64,000 bases of DNA from Paenacidovorax caeni (GCF_001298675.1 NZ_CYIG01000019.1:1-64000); one strand, 5' to 3'. Shown: positions 7,394-18,907, counted from the first letter of the stretch. Translations and numbers: made by a program. The notes: a model not told the origin generated them from the letters alone.

Positions 7394-8029
7394 ATGGCCC
7401 ATCCCCTCACCCTCACCTCGCTGCCCCTGTTCCCGCTGGAGACGGTGCTCTTTCCCGGCGGCACTCTGCCGCTGCGCGTGTTCGAGGTGCGCTACCTCGA
7501 CATGGTGCGCAAATGCCAGCGCGCGGGCGCGCCTTTCGGCGTGGTGGCGCTGGCCAGCGGCCGCGAGGTGCGCCAGGCAGGCGCACCACAGGAGCAGTTC
7601 CACGACGTGGGCACGCTGGCCGCCATTGCGCAGCTCCAGTCGCCGCAGCCGGGCCTGGTCACCCTGAACGCGCACGGCACGCTGCGCTTTCGCGTGCGCC
7701 AGAGCCACCAGCTGCCGCACGGCCTGTGGGTTGCCGACGTGGAGCAACTGGACGCAGACACCCCGGCCCCCGTGCCTGCTGACCTGCGCCGCTTCGCCAC
7801 TGCCCTGGCGCATGTGCTGCAGACCCTGCACGATCGCCAGCCCGAGACTGAACGCACGCCCCCCGCGACGCCAGCGCAGTTGGACGACTGCGGCTGGGTT
7901 GCCAACCGCTGGTGCGAGCTGCTGCCCGTGCCGCTGCCACTCAAGCAGCGACTGATGGCGCTGGACAACCCACTGGTGCGCCTGGAGCTGGTGGGAGACG
8001 TGCTCGACCGCACGGGTATCGCGCCATGA
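7394..8029 (+). CDS. LON peptidase substrate-binding domain protein
   Basis: A 211-residue stand-alone Lon N-terminal (LAN/PUA-like) domain. It opens with LPLFPLETVLFPGGTLPLRVFEVRY, which is the family hallmark, and has no ATPase or protease domain. Function unproven; stand-alone members are thought to be involved in protein quality control or substrate recognition. The start at 7394 (MAHPLTL) is preferred over the in-frame ATG at 7373 because it matches the usual N-terminus. Its stop codon overlaps the start of the first glycosyltransferase (ATGA), so it is probably translated together with the surface-glycan genes, although its function seems unrelated. Confidence 0.85.
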   Translation: MAHPLTLTSLPLFPLETVLFPGGTLPLRVFEVRYLDMVRKCQRAGAPFGVVALASGREVRQAGAPQEQFHDVGTLAAIAQLQSPQPGLVTLNAHGTLRFRVRQSHQLPHGLWVADVEQLDADTPAPVPADLRRFATALAHVLQTLHDRQPETERTPPATPAQLDDCGWVANRWCELLPVPLPLKQRLMALDNPLVRLELVGDVLDRTGIAP

Positions 8030-9186
8030 CGGCAGCGCCGTGCGGCGCACCTGCCAGCGCCCCGCCCCTTCTCGTCATGCAGGTCATCACCAAGGGCGAA
8101 ACCGGGGGCGCGCAGACGCATGTCGAGACACTGTGCCGCGCACTGGCGGGCCGGGTACGCTTCACCGCCGTGATCGGCGGCAGCGACCCGCACCCGCCAC
8201 TGGCCCGGTCCCTGCACGCCCTGGGCGTGCCGGTGCAGCGCATCGCCGCGCTGAACAACGGCCTCGCCCCGGCCCGGGTGGCGCGTGCCGTGGCCGCGCT
8301 GGTACGCCAAATCCGCGCCAGCCGCCCGCAAATGCTGCATGCCCACAGTGCTGCGGCCGGGGTGGTGGCGCGCGTGGCGGGGTACATCACACGCACCCCG
8401 GTGGTCTATACCGTGCATGGTTTCGCTTTCAAGGCCGGTGCCCCCTGGCCGCGCCGCGCCCTGGCCTGGCTGGTGGAGGCGCTGTGTGCCCCCCTCACCC
8501 GACACCTGGTGTGCGTGTCGCGCCATGAGCTGCGGCTGGCACGCTGCCTGCCAATCGCAGCGCGACGCTGTAGCGCCGTTGCCAACGCCCTGGAAGACCT
8601 GCCTGGTGGAGCGCGCGCACGCAACCTGCCGGCACGCATCGTGATGGTGGCGCGCATGGCGGCACCCAAGCGCCCCGACCTGCTGCTGCATGCCCTGGCG
8701 CTGCTGCGCGACGAAACGGGCACGGAAATCCCCGCCACGCTGGCCGGTGATGGTCCGGACCTGGCCGCGCACCAGGCACTGGCCCAGCACCTGGGACTGA
8801 AGGCCGTTGAATTCACGGGCCTGTGCACCGATGTGCCGGGCCTGCTGGAGCAGCACGGCGTGTTTGTGCTGCTGTCAGACCACGAAGGGCTGCCCATTTC
8901 CGTCATCGAGGCCATGCGTGCAGGCATGGCCATCGTCGCCAGCGACCTGCCCGGCCTGCGCGAACTCCTGCCCACCCCGGAACAGGGCCTGCGCGTACCC
9001 AACGACACCCACGCCGTGGCCGCTGCACTCCAGCGCCTGGCCCACGACCCCACGCTACGCACAGCGCTGGGGCAGGCTGCACGCGAGCGCTACACGCAGG
9101 CATACACGCCTGCGCACATGGCCCAGGCGGTGCTCGACGTCTACCACCACGCTGCCACGGCGCCGCACCATGCAACCCGCCCTTGA
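8026..9186 (+). CDS. Glycosyltransferase family 4
   Basis: GT-B fold glycosyltransferase, 386 residues. The N-terminal acceptor domain carries ITKGETGGAQTHVETLCR, the glycine-rich start seen in GT4 enzymes, and LHAHSAAAG. The C-terminal donor domain shows ARMAAPKRPDLLLHAL and DHEGLPISVIEAMRAG, the E-x7-E-type nucleotide-sugar site. It should add a sugar to a lipid-linked glycan on the cytoplasmic face of the inner membrane; donor and acceptor are unknown. It is the first of five genes that overlap by 4 to 17 bases or by a shared TGATG. A start overlapping the previous stop (ATGA at 8026) fixes the 5' end. Confidence 0.88.
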   Translation: MTAAPCGAPASAPPLLVMQVITKGETGGAQTHVETLCRALAGRVRFTAVIGGSDPHPPLARSLHALGVPVQRIAALNNGLAPARVARAVAALVRQIRASRPQMLHAHSAAAGVVARVAGYITRTPVVYTVHGFAFKAGAPWPRRALAWLVEALCAPLTRHLVCVSRHELRLARCLPIAARRCSAVANALEDLPGGARARNLPARIVMVARMAAPKRPDLLLHALALLRDETGTEIPATLAGDGPDLAAHQALAQHLGLKAVEFTGLCTDVPGLLEQHGVFVLLSDHEGLPISVIEAMRAGMAIVASDLPGLRELLPTPEQGLRVPNDTHAVAAALQRLAHDPTLRTALGQAARERYTQAYTPAHMAQAVLDVYHHAATAPHHATRP

Positions 9187-10453
9187 CCCCCAGCCGCGCG
9201 GCTCCTTCGCCGTGCGTTACCAGAATGCGGTGCTACGCTGGGCCCTGGCCGGCCTGCTGGTGCTCATGCTGGCCTACGCCCTGGGCTGGTGGCTGCAAGG
9301 CCAAGGCTGGGCCACCGCACAGTTCCCCGCCACGGTGCTGTGGTGCGTCATTCCCTACGCCATGGCCACGCAGTGGCTGTACCAAGGTGCCTACCTGCCG
9401 CACTTCGAGCGCGTGAGCTACGTGGTGGTGGCGGCCACCATGCCGTTCGCGCTCACGCCACTGGGCTTCGCGCTGGCACAGCACCCGTATTCGCGCGGCG
9501 CCGTGCTGCTGGCCTATGGACTCACAGCCGCCTGGTTCCTGCTGGGCTACCGTGCCATCCGCCGCCGCGACGTGCTGCACCTGGCATGCCTAGATCCCGC
9601 CCTGCCGGCCAGACTGCAGGCGCGCATCGGCAGCCCCCGGCTGGAGACCCTGCCGCTGGTGCTGCACGTCTGCCAAGGCACGCCGTTCCCCGCGCCTTGC
9701 GACGGCGTGGTGCTCGACCCGGCGTCGCCCAGTGACGCCCGGCACATCCGCGCGCTCAAGCAGAGCCACACGCGCCTGTACAGCCTCGACGCCGTGGCCG
9801 AGATGCTGACGGGGCGGTGCATGCTCCCCCAAGCCGATGCCCTGTGGGAGCAGGACGTGCGCCCCGCCTACGATGTGGCCAAGCGCATGTTCGACCTCAG
9901 CGCCACGGTGCTGACGCTGCCGCTGTGGCTGCCGCTGTGCCTGCTCACTGCCCTGGCCGTCAAAATCGACTCCCCCGGTCCGGCGCTGTTCTCGCAACAG
10001 CGCACGGGCCTGCATGGCCGCCCGTTCCGTCTGTGGAAGCTGCGCAGCATGCACCATGCCCAGTGCGAAGCAGCGCGCACCCGCCCAGCCCAGCCGGGCG
10101 ACGACCGCATCACGCGCGCCGGCCGCTTCATCCGGCGCACGCGCCTGGACGAATTGCCACAGCTGTGGAACGTGCTGCGCGGCGACATGTCGCTCATCGG
10201 CCCGCGCCCAGAGCAGGTGCCCTTCGTGCACGAGTTCGCCCAGCGCATCCCTGCCTATCCCTACCGTCACTGGGTGCGCCCAGGACTCACCGGCTGGGCA
10301 CAGGTGCAGCAGGGCTACACCGATGGCGCCGCAGAAGCCGCCGTCAAACTCGGCTATGACCTGTACTACGTCACGCACTACTCGCTGGCGCTTGACCTGC
10401 TGATCATCTACAAGACCGTGCGCATCGTACTCACGGGCTTTGGGGCACGCTGA
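9170..10453 (+). CDS. Membrane sugar-phosphate transferase (initiating glycosyltransferase)
   Basis: Polyisoprenyl-phosphate sugar-1-phosphate transferase that would start a glycan on undecaprenyl phosphate. The 427-residue protein has four N-terminal membrane segments (about 20-130), a soluble linker and a C-terminal bacterial sugar-transferase domain from about residue 235, with a re-entrant hydrophobic segment (LSATVLTLPLWLPLCLL), KIDSPGPALFSQQRTG, FRLWKLRSM, TRLDELPQLWNVLRGDMSLI and GPRPE. This architecture is that of WbaP/WcaJ-like enzymes, though the linker is not an obvious CoA-binding domain. Which sugar is transferred cannot be told. The start ATG overlaps the end of the preceding gene by 17 bases. 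Confidence 0.9.
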   Translation: MQPALDPQPRGSFAVRYQNAVLRWALAGLLVLMLAYALGWWLQGQGWATAQFPATVLWCVIPYAMATQWLYQGAYLPHFERVSYVVVAATMPFALTPLGFALAQHPYSRGAVLLAYGLTAAWFLLGYRAIRRRDVLHLACLDPALPARLQARIGSPRLETLPLVLHVCQGTPFPAPCDGVVLDPASPSDARHIRALKQSHTRLYSLDAVAEMLTGRCMLPQADALWEQDVRPAYDVAKRMFDLSATVLTLPLWLPLCLLTALAVKIDSPGPALFSQQRTGLHGRPFRLWKLRSMHHAQCEAARTRPAQPGDDRITRAGRFIRRTRLDELPQLWNVLRGDMSLIGPRPEQVPFVHEFAQRIPAYPYRHWVRPGLTGWAQVQQGYTDGAAEAAVKLGYDLYYVTHYSLALDLLIIYKTVRIVLTGFGAR

Positions 10454-11451
10454 TGGCCCGCACGCCCCCGCGCGTTTGCCTGCTGCACGACGGCCCGCGC
10501 CTGGGCGGCGTGGCCACCATCGTGCAGGAACTGCACGACGGGTTGCACGACGCCGGCTGGGCCGTGGACACAGCGCCACCGCACCCGCACGCCTGGCGCA
10601 CGGCACGGCACGCCGATGTACTGCTGGCCGCGCACAGTTTCGGCCCTGCCTATGCGGCCTGGGCCCTGGGACGGGCGCTGGGCAAACCCTGGGTGGTCTG
10701 GGTTCACGGTCCGCTGCAAGAGGTGCTGAACGAAGCGCGCAGCGCTCCCGCCAAACGCGCCTGGCTGCGCTGGCTGTATCGGCAGGTGCCGCAGTTCGTG
10801 TTCATTTCGCGCCACGCCCGTACCTCGCTGGAGGGCTTCCTGGGCCAACCGCTGCCGGATGCGCGGGCGCATGTCATTCCCAACGCGCTGCGCCTGCCGC
10901 GCGCCCCCCTGCGCACGGCCCCCACGGCAAGCGGCACGGTGGAACTCGGCTATGTCGGACGCCTGTCGCCAGAAAAGCAGCCTGAGCGTTTGATCGCCAT
11001 GCTGCGGCTCCTGCCACCGCGCTACCGCCTGAGCCTGGTGGGCGACGGCCCTCTGCGTGCCGCGCTGGAGCAGCAGGCGGCAGACCTGGTACACACCGAG
11101 CGCCTCGCGTTCTGCGGCGCACGGCCACGCGCAACCGCCCTGGCGCCAGACTGGCATTTGACGCTGCTGGCCTCGCGCTACGAGGGCGGCTGCCCCCTGA
11201 GTGCGATCGAATCGGCAGCGGCAGGCATCCCCTTCGTCGCGCCCCCCCTGCCCGCGCTGCGCGAAACCGTCCCTGCCTGCCTGCTGGCTCCCGGCGACAG
11301 CCCGGCGCAGCTTGCTGCCGCCGTGCAGCAGGTGCTGGCCCTGCCCTCGCTGCAGATTCAGCGGGCGCTGGACAGTCTGCTGGCCCGTCACGCCGTGCCG
11401 CGTTTCACCGACCAATGGCAGCAGGTGCTGCGCGAGGCTGCCGCATGCTGA
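10453..11451 (+). CDS. Glycosyltransferase (GT4-like)
   Basis: A 332-residue GT-B enzyme. The N-terminal half has LHDGPRLGGVATIVQELHDG and a WVHGPLQEV segment. The C-terminal half has LGYVGRLSPEKQPERLIAML and a YEGGCPLSAIESAAAG donor-site motif, here ending in ES instead of the usual EA. It should extend the lipid-linked oligosaccharide begun by the upstream transferase; specificity is unknown. TGATG at 10451-10455 joins its start to the preceding stop, and its own end overlaps the next start, indicating coupled translation. Confidence 0.85.
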   Translation: MARTPPRVCLLHDGPRLGGVATIVQELHDGLHDAGWAVDTAPPHPHAWRTARHADVLLAAHSFGPAYAAWALGRALGKPWVVWVHGPLQEVLNEARSAPAKRAWLRWLYRQVPQFVFISRHARTSLEGFLGQPLPDARAHVIPNALRLPRAPLRTAPTASGTVELGYVGRLSPEKQPERLIAMLRLLPPRYRLSLVGDGPLRAALEQQAADLVHTERLAFCGARPRATALAPDWHLTLLASRYEGGCPLSAIESAAAGIPFVAPPLPALRETVPACLLAPGDSPAQLAAAVQQVLALPSLQIQRALDSLLARHAVPRFTDQWQQVLREAAAC

Positions 11452-12368
11452 TCCACTATGTGCGCGGGGGCAACGCCTACCTGCCAGAGTTGGCCGCTTA
11501 TGCGGACTTTCTGCAAGGCCTAGGCCACCAAGCCCAGATCCACCAGGACAGCGCCAGCGTGCCCGGGGATGCCGCCGTCGTCTGGTGGCTGTGCGGGCGC
11601 GTGCCGCGCCACGCGGCGCGGCGCTTCGCCCACGCCTTTCAGGTGCATGAGTACGCCTCGGCCTCGGTGCCTCCCTGGGCCTGGCTGAAGGACCGGGCCA
11701 AGCGTGCCAGCCAGCCGCAGCCCCAGTACCGGCTGTTCCAGAACGCCTGGGTGCGCGCGCGCCTGGGCTTCGCCGACGGCGTGCCCTGCGAATTCCGCGA
11801 CATGGGCATCGCTTCAGCGTTTTTCTCCGCCCAAGGCACACCGGGTTCGCCGGAATTCGACGTGGTCTACCTGGGCGACATGCGGCGGCTGCGGCATTTC
11901 ATCCCACTCCTCCAGGGGCTGGAACAGGCCGGTCTGCGCACCCTGCTGATCGGCGAGCCGCCGCCAGACCTGCACCCTGTCTTGGCACCACTGCAGCGCA
12001 CCACACTCACCGGCACGGTGGCACACAGTGCCGTGCCCGGGCTGCTGCGCCGCGCCCGCTTCGGCCTGAACCTGGTGCCGAACCAGGCACCGTACCACCA
12101 GCAGACTTCGACCAAACTGCTCGAATACTGCGCCGTGGGCCTGCCCGTGGTGACTACCGATTACCCATGGGTGCGGGCCTTCGCACAAGCACACGAGGCG
12201 CGCTTCATCTTGCTGCCGCGGCAGGTCAAGGATAGGGCGCAATACGCCCGCTTTTTTGCCACCCAGCTCGACCATGCCGCCTGCACCGTCCCCGACCTGC
12301 GCGCGCTGGCCTGGCCGCGCGTGCTGGAGCGCCTCGCGCTGTGGCACACCCTGGGGTTGCGCCCATGA
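11445..12368 (+). CDS. Divergent glycosyltransferase
   Basis: A 307-residue protein best explained as a divergent GT-B glycosyltransferase. It lacks a typical glycine-rich N-terminal loop, but the C-terminal half has [12 protein letters not shown], a [11 protein letters not shown] segment and [20 protein letters not shown], which resembles the donor-binding region of GT4 enzymes. Its start overlaps the previous gene by seven bases (ATGCTGA) and its end overlaps the flippase gene (ATGA). The substrate is unknown; family assignment rests on the C-terminal motif and on context. Confidence 0.7.
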   Translation: MLIHYVRGGNAYLPELAAYADFLQGLGHQAQIHQDSASVPGDAAVVWWLCGRVPRHAARRFAHAFQVHEYASASVPPWAWLKDRAKRASQPQPQYRLFQNAWVRARLGFADGVPCEFRDMGIASAFFSAQGTPGSPEFDVVYLGDMRRLRHFIPLLQGLEQAGLRTLLIGEPPPDLHPVLAPLQRTTLTGTVAHSAVPGLLRRARFGLNLVPNQAPYHQQTSTKLLEYCAVGLPVVTTDYPWVRAFAQAHEARFILLPRQVKDRAQYARFFATQLDHAACTVPDLRALAWPRVLERLALWHTLGLRP

Positions 12369-13564
12369 AGCGCCTGCCAGCCTCCGCCACGCTGGCCATG
12401 GCCAGCCTCGTCTCGCTCGGCGCCCAGGCAATGATGGGCGTGGCCATGTTGCACTTCTTCTCGCCCGAAGCGACAGGCCGTTTTGCCGTGATCGCGCAGG
12501 TGGCATTCTTCTGGGTCACGCTGGCGCTGGCACAAGGCCCGCTCACCTTCCTCGCCGATGTGCAGCAGCCCCCGGGGCAGGCACTGCGGGCCGTGCTGCG
12601 CGCCAGTCTGGCGCGCTGGGGCCTGCTGCTGCCCCTCGTGGGTGCAACCGTCTGGCTTGGCGCCATGGCACAGCCGCTGGCAGTACTAGGCTGGGCCGCG
12701 CTGCTGGCCCTGCTGCAAATGCTGTGGTACCTGGCGCAGCCCTGGGCCCTGCGCACAGCCACGCCCACCTCGGCAGCGCTGGCACGCGCGCTGCCCCCAT
12801 TGCTGGCGCTGGCGCTGGCGGCGGGGTGGAGTGCACTGCACGGCGGCGATGGCGCCAGCGGCCTGCTCGTGGCGGCGGCGGGTGGCTACGCACTGGGCGC
12901 ACTATGGCTGCGGCCCGCCAAGCGCCGCACGCAAGGCAGCGCGCCTGCTGCGCTCCCGGCAGCGCAGGCGCCCCGGCAGGGCGACCGGCGCAGCGCCTGG
13001 CTGCGCATGGCACACACCACCATGGATGCCGTGACAGGCACGGCGCTGCTGCTCATTTGGCAGCGCCTGCACGGCGTCGCCGAAGCCAGCTACCTCGCGG
13101 TGCTGCTAAGGCTGCTGGGCTTCGTGCCGACCATCGTTCATGCCGCCTGGGCACAGGTGCTGCTGGCGCGGCGCGAGACGGCGCAGGGGCGCTCGGTCGC
13201 CATCGGCCTCGGTGCGGCGCTGGCAACCGGGCTGGTGGGGCTGGCGGGCGCCGCGCTGCTGGACATGGGCCTGCTGGCCGACGGTTGGCGCGGGCTGCAG
13301 CCCTACCTCCTGCCGCTGGTTCTCTGGCAGAGCAGCGCCTGCCTTTTCGCCGCCCTGAGCCACCGCCCCTTCCAGCAGGGCCGGGAGCGGCGCTATTCAC
13401 ACCTGGCCATTGCCTTCGACGCGCTGCAGCTGCTGGTGCTGACCCTGCCGCTGCTGGGTGCCGCCGTGTGGTCCCCCACCGAGCATCTGTGGTGGCTCGC
13501 GGGCGTGTCGAGCACGGGCTTGCTGGCCTTGAGCCTCTGGATGGCAGGTATAAAACTAAAATAG
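12365..13564 (+). CDS. Polysaccharide flippase-like membrane protein
   Basis: A 399-residue hydrophobic protein with about ten to twelve predicted transmembrane helices. The N-terminal phrase [20 protein letters not shown] resembles the start of Wzx/MurJ-type oligosaccharide flippases. It would move the undecaprenyl-linked glycan across the inner membrane. No Wzy polymerase, Wzz or Wza/Wzc export gene accompanies the cluster, so the product may be a short oligosaccharide or be completed by genes elsewhere. lysS follows after 32 bp and may share the transcript. Confidence 0.7.
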   Translation: MKRLPASATLAMASLVSLGAQAMMGVAMLHFFSPEATGRFAVIAQVAFFWVTLALAQGPLTFLADVQQPPGQALRAVLRASLARWGLLLPLVGATVWLGAMAQPLAVLGWAALLALLQMLWYLAQPWALRTATPTSAALARALPPLLALALAAGWSALHGGDGASGLLVAAAGGYALGALWLRPAKRRTQGSAPAALPAAQAPRQGDRRSAWLRMAHTTMDAVTGTALLLIWQRLHGVAEASYLAVLLRLLGFVPTIVHAAWAQVLLARRETAQGRSVAIGLGAALATGLVGLAGAALLDMGLLADGWRGLQPYLLPLVLWQSSACLFAALSHRPFQQGRERRYSHLAIAFDALQLLVLTLPLLGAAVWSPTEHLWWLAGVSSTGLLALSLWMAGIKLK

Positions 13565-13596
13565 AAGGTTTATTTCCCCCAAACCGGCTGCTGCCC

Positions 13597-15132
<1,536 letters not shown>

Positions 15133-15172
15133 AGCGCCCACCCGACGCCCCAGCCCCTTGGAGCCTTTTGCC

Positions 15173-16219
15173 ATGACCACACCACCGCCCCCCGCCATCC
15201 AGTTGCCCGCGCCGCGGCTCAGCGCGCCGATGGCGCTGCCGGAATCCTTTACGGTGCTGGTTGTGGACGACCAGCGCTCCGTGCGCGCGGCCCTCAAGGC
15301 CGAACTGCAGCACGCGGGCTTGGCCGACATCATGGAAGCCGGCACCGCCGAGGAAGCGCTGGCGCAGTTCAAGGCGCGGCGTCCCGACCTGGTGCTGCTC
15401 GACATCAAACTGCCCGGCCGGGACGGCTACTGGGCTGCGCAGCAGATGCGCGAAGCCGAGCCAGGCGACTGGACGCCCATCATCTTCCTGTCCGGCCTGG
15501 ACAGCGACCTGGATCTGTGGCGCGGCATCGAGTCGGGCGGCGACGACTACCTGGTCAAGCCCGTCAAGCCCATCGTCCTGGTGGCCAAACTGCGCGCCAT
15601 GCGCCGCCTGCTGGACATGCGCCGGCGTCTGGTCACCCTGTCGGCCGATCTGCACGAGGCCAACCAGCGCCTCAACGAGATGGTGGAGCTCGACGGCCTG
15701 ACCGGCCTGGTCAACCGGCGCGGCTTCGACCGCATTCTGCACAGCGAGATTCTGTCGGCGCGCCGCGAAGGCCAGCCACTCACCCTGATGCTGTGCGACC
15801 TGGACCATTTCAAGCCTTACAACGACGCCAGTGGCCACTTGCAAGGTGACGCCTGCCTGCGCGAAATCGGGCGGCTGCTGCAGGGCGTGTGCATGCGCCC
15901 GCGCGACGTGGCGGCACGCTACGGCGGCGAGGAGTTCGCGCTGATCCTGCCGAACACCCCGCGCTCTGGCGCCATGACCTTCGCCCGCGCCCTGGGCCAG
16001 ATGCTCAAGACCCATCCAATACCGCACCCAGCCTCGCCGCTGGGCCCCCACCTGACGATCTCTGGCGGTATCACCACCTGCGTGCCAGACGAAGGCGCAA
16101 ACGCCGAAAGCATGATCATGCGCGCCGACCAGGCCCTGTACGCCGCCAAGTCGCAGGGGCGCAACCGCTTCTTCAGCTTTGAGATGCAGATGGACACCAT
16201 CGAGCAGCGCTGCGCGTGA
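15173..16219 (+). CDS. Response regulator with GGDEF output domain
   Basis: A 348-residue REC-GGDEF protein of the PleD/WspR type, expected to make c-di-GMP when phosphorylated. The receiver domain (about 26-145) has VVDDQ near 31-34, the phospho-acceptor D77 in LLDIKLPG, and K in YLVKP. A coiled linker leads to the GGDEF domain, whose signature is GGEEF near 250. The allosteric inhibition site RPRD, nine bases of coding plus one residue upstream in the usual register, is intact, unlike in the membrane cyclase at the left of the window. The cognate kinase is not adjacent. mscS follows after 41 bp. Confidence 0.9.
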   Translation: MTTPPPPAIQLPAPRLSAPMALPESFTVLVVDDQRSVRAALKAELQHAGLADIMEAGTAEEALAQFKARRPDLVLLDIKLPGRDGYWAAQQMREAEPGDWTPIIFLSGLDSDLDLWRGIESGGDDYLVKPVKPIVLVAKLRAMRRLLDMRRRLVTLSADLHEANQRLNEMVELDGLTGLVNRRGFDRILHSEILSARREGQPLTLMLCDLDHFKPYNDASGHLQGDACLREIGRLLQGVCMRPRDVAARYGGEEFALILPNTPRSGAMTFARALGQMLKTHPIPHPASPLGPHLTISGGITTCVPDEGANAESMIMRADQALYAAKSQGRNRFFSFEMQMDTIEQRCA

Positions 16220-16260
16220 CAGTGCTCCGGTAGCAGCCCACCCGTAAGACTGATTGGCCG

Positions 16261-16896
16261 ATGAGTACAAGCCGCTTCGACAAGTTCAAGACCCACCTGC
16301 CCGACTGGGTGCAGGACTGGCTGGACATCATCGTGCCCGGCGCGCAGATCCTGTTGATCATCGGCGCGGCCTGGCTGCTGCAGCGGCTGCTGCGCAAGCT
16401 GGTCACGCGCGCAGCGCGGCATTACAACCTGCCGCACGCCATGCTGATGACCATGAACGGGCTGATCCGCTGGTCTATTGTGCTGAGCGCGCTGCTGCTC
16501 GTGCTGGAGCGCCTGGGCGTCTCGGCCACGGTGCTGTGGACCGCGTTCACCGGCTTTGCCACCGTGGGTGCGGTGGCCTTCTTTGCCGCATGGAGCGTGC
16601 TGTCCAACCTGTTTTGTGCACTGCTGATCTTTACCGTCGGGCCATTTCGCATCGGCGACTACATCGAGCTGCTGGACAACCCCGACAAGCCTGGCGCCAA
16701 GGGCCGCGTGGTGGACATCAATTTGCTCTACACCACGCTGGAAGACTTTACCGCCGACCCAGAGCACCCAACGCTGCTGCAGATTCCCAACGCCCTGATC
16801 TTCCAGCGCGTGGTGCGGCGCTGGAAGCATGTGCCGCCGCCCACGCCGGTCGCAACCGCCGCAGAGCCCGCGGCACCGGCCCAGAAGCAGGGTTAA
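16261..16896 (+). CDS. Small-conductance mechanosensitive channel family protein
   Basis: A 211-residue MscS-family membrane protein. It has three transmembrane helices; the last (about 95-125) is the pore-lining helix, with the alternating Ala/Gly/Phe pattern FTGFATVGAVAFFAAWSVLSN. The beta domain follows with GPFRIGDYIEL. It is shorter than E. coli MscS because the C-terminal alpha-beta domain is largely missing, as in several short Burkholderiales members. Role: emergency release of solutes under hypo-osmotic shock, by family membership. It converges with the ABC transporter gene. Confidence 0.85.
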   Translation: MSTSRFDKFKTHLPDWVQDWLDIIVPGAQILLIIGAAWLLQRLLRKLVTRAARHYNLPHAMLMTMNGLIRWSIVLSALLLVLERLGVSATVLWTAFTGFATVGAVAFFAAWSVLSNLFCALLIFTVGPFRIGDYIELLDNPDKPGAKGRVVDINLLYTTLEDFTADPEHPTLLQIPNALIFQRVVRRWKHVPPPTPVATAAEPAAPAQKQG

Positions 16897-16955
16897 CGGC
16901 GCCGCAACTGCCGGGCGCAGGCTGTGCAGGCTGCCGCCCCAAGCCAGCCCCCGCG

Positions 16956-18773
16956 TCAACCCGCCATGGGCAGCACATGCAGCTGCTGGGTCTGCGGATC
17001 GAGCACCCAGCGCGTGGTGTGGAAGGCGCGCACGCTGTCGCGGTGCGCCACCGACACCAGCGCCCCGCCCTCAGCCTGCGCCAGCTGCACCAGCTGCTGG
17101 TACAGGTGGGCTTCGGCGGCCTTGTCCAGCGCGCTGGAAGCCTCGTCGGCAAACACCCAGGCCGGGCGTTTGAGCAGCACCCGCGCCACCGCCAGACGCT
17201 GCTGCTCGCCGCCCGACAGGGTGCTGGCCCAGACGGCATGGGTGTCAAGCGCATCGACCAGCCCCGGCAGCAGTGCATCCTGCAGCGCCTGGCGCAGCTG
17301 TGCGTCGCTATAGCGATCGGCTGCATCCGGGTAGGCCAGCGCATCGCGCAGGGGCCCTTCGGGCAAATACGGACGCTGGGCAATGAACATGGCGTTGGCC
17401 GGGCGCTGCACCTGCCCCTGGGCATGCGGCCAGATGCCGGCCAGCACGCGCAGCAGCGTCGATTTGCCGCTGCCCGAAGGCCCCTCCAGCAGCACACGCT
17501 CGTGCGGCAGCACCTGCAGCTGCGCATGCTGCAGCACCGCCCGGCCACCGGGCAGCGCCACCTGCTGCAGCTGTGCCTGCAGCGCGCTGGCCTGCCCCCC
17601 TTCCGCCGCACCAGCGGCCGCCCCACCAGCGGGCGGCGTTGTCAGCGTCGTCACCAGCGCACTGTCGTAGGTGCCACTGTGGGTGGCAGCGTCATGCGCC
17701 AGCGCCCGTTCAAAGCCGTGCAGACGCTGCACCGTGGCACGCCACACCGCCAGCTGCTGGTAGTTGTCCACCAGCCAGCTCAGCGCCCCCTGCACGGCGG
17801 CAAACGCCATGGAGGTCGAGATCAGCACCCCCATTTCGATCTCGCCGCGGAAGTAGCGCGGCGCCAGCAGCAGATCGGTGAACACCATGGCCGTCACCAT
17901 GTAGAAGGTGGAAAACCAGATCAGGTTTTTTTGCTTGTGGATCAGCGTACGGGTGGTATCCAGCAGGGCGTCAAAGCGCCCGCCCAGCTGGGCACGCTCA
18001 ATGCGTTCGCCGCCATCAAGGGCAATCGCCTCGGCGTTGTCGCGCACGCGCACCAGGTGGTGGCGAAAGTTGGCCTCCAGGCGCTGCTTGTCGAAGTTGA
18101 GCTGGCGCTGCGGTCGGCCAATGATGAAGGTGATCCAGGTGCCCAGGCCGCAGTACAGCACCGCAATCCAGACCATGAAGCCCGGAATGTCCAGCGCCGC
18201 ACCACCCAGCGCCTGGGGCAGCGTGATGTCCGTGCCCTCCGAGACGCCCCACAGCATGCCGGTGAACAGGCACAGCGTCAGCAGCGAGCGCAGCAGCCCC
18301 GAGGCCAGCACCAGCGTCATCTCGGTAAAGACATTGACGTCTTCCTGAATACGCTGATCTGGGTTGTCAGGCACCTGCACTCCGGGGGCGTTGCGCGCCA
18401 GCTCCAGCCGGTAAAACGCCTGCTGCCCCAGCCAACGCTGCAGGTAGTGCTGCGTCAGCCAGCGGCGCCAGCGCAGCTGCAGCATCTGCACGACGTAAAA
18501 CAGCACCACCGCCGCCACAATGATGGCGCCCCCCAGCAGCGGAAACCAGCCCAGCAGGCGCCAGAAGCTGTCGGCATCGCGCTGCTGCAGCGCCGTTGAC
18601 AAGGCGCCGGCCCATTCCGCGTTGGCGCGTGTCAGCGCCGTGGCGGTGATGGTCAGCACCGCCATCAGTACCAGCATGCCCAGCGCCCGCCAGCGCTCGT
18701 CCGAGCGCAGATACGGCAGCACCAGACTCCATGCCTCTTGCAGCGCCTGCCGCGCCGCTTGGACTTTCCCCAT
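16956..18773 (-). CDS. SbmA/BacA-type ABC transporter (fused permease and ATPase)
   Basis: A 605-residue inner-membrane half-transporter of the ABCD/YddA group. The N-terminal membrane domain (SbmA/BacA-like, about 25-330) has six helices and the family phrases WRRWLTQHYLQRWL and NPDQRIQEDV. The C-terminal ATPase has Walker A GPSGSGKST near 432, signature LSGGEQQR near 521 and Walker B WVFADEAS. Relatives take up peptides or vitamin B12 or act in very-long-chain fatty acid handling; the substrate here is unknown. The ATG at 18773 was chosen because it gives the usual MGKV start; an upstream extension is unlikely. A small Ala/Gly-rich insert (about 400-418) lies between the domains. Confidence 0.87.
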   Translation of the reverse strand: MGKVQAARQALQEAWSLVLPYLRSDERWRALGMLVLMAVLTITATALTRANAEWAGALSTALQQRDADSFWRLLGWFPLLGGAIIVAAVVLFYVVQMLQLRWRRWLTQHYLQRWLGQQAFYRLELARNAPGVQVPDNPDQRIQEDVNVFTEMTLVLASGLLRSLLTLCLFTGMLWGVSEGTDITLPQALGGAALDIPGFMVWIAVLYCGLGTWITFIIGRPQRQLNFDKQRLEANFRHHLVRVRDNAEAIALDGGERIERAQLGGRFDALLDTTRTLIHKQKNLIWFSTFYMVTAMVFTDLLLAPRYFRGEIEMGVLISTSMAFAAVQGALSWLVDNYQQLAVWRATVQRLHGFERALAHDAATHSGTYDSALVTTLTTPPAGGAAAGAAEGGQASALQAQLQQVALPGGRAVLQHAQLQVLPHERVLLEGPSGSGKSTLLRVLAGIWPHAQGQVQRPANAMFIAQRPYLPEGPLRDALAYPDAADRYSDAQLRQALQDALLPGLVDALDTHAVWASTLSGGEQQRLAVARVLLKRPAWVFADEASSALDKAAEAHLYQQLVQLAQAEGGALVSVAHRDSVRAFHTTRWVLDPQTQQLHVLPMAG

Positions 18774-18907
18774 GTCAACGCTCCTTGGTAAACCAAAGCG
18801 CCATCGTAGGTGCGCAGTTGCCGCACACACCAGAAAAATCTTGCGCCCTCGCGGTGACCAGTGCCGCCGCACTGCCCTGCGTGGGGGGCGCTAGCGGCGC
18901 TGTCGCG

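Noticed and set aside
16254-18599. Plus-strand 781-codon frame over mscS and the ABC transporter
   Set aside because: Begins in mscS in another frame and then runs antisense to a clear ABC transporter.
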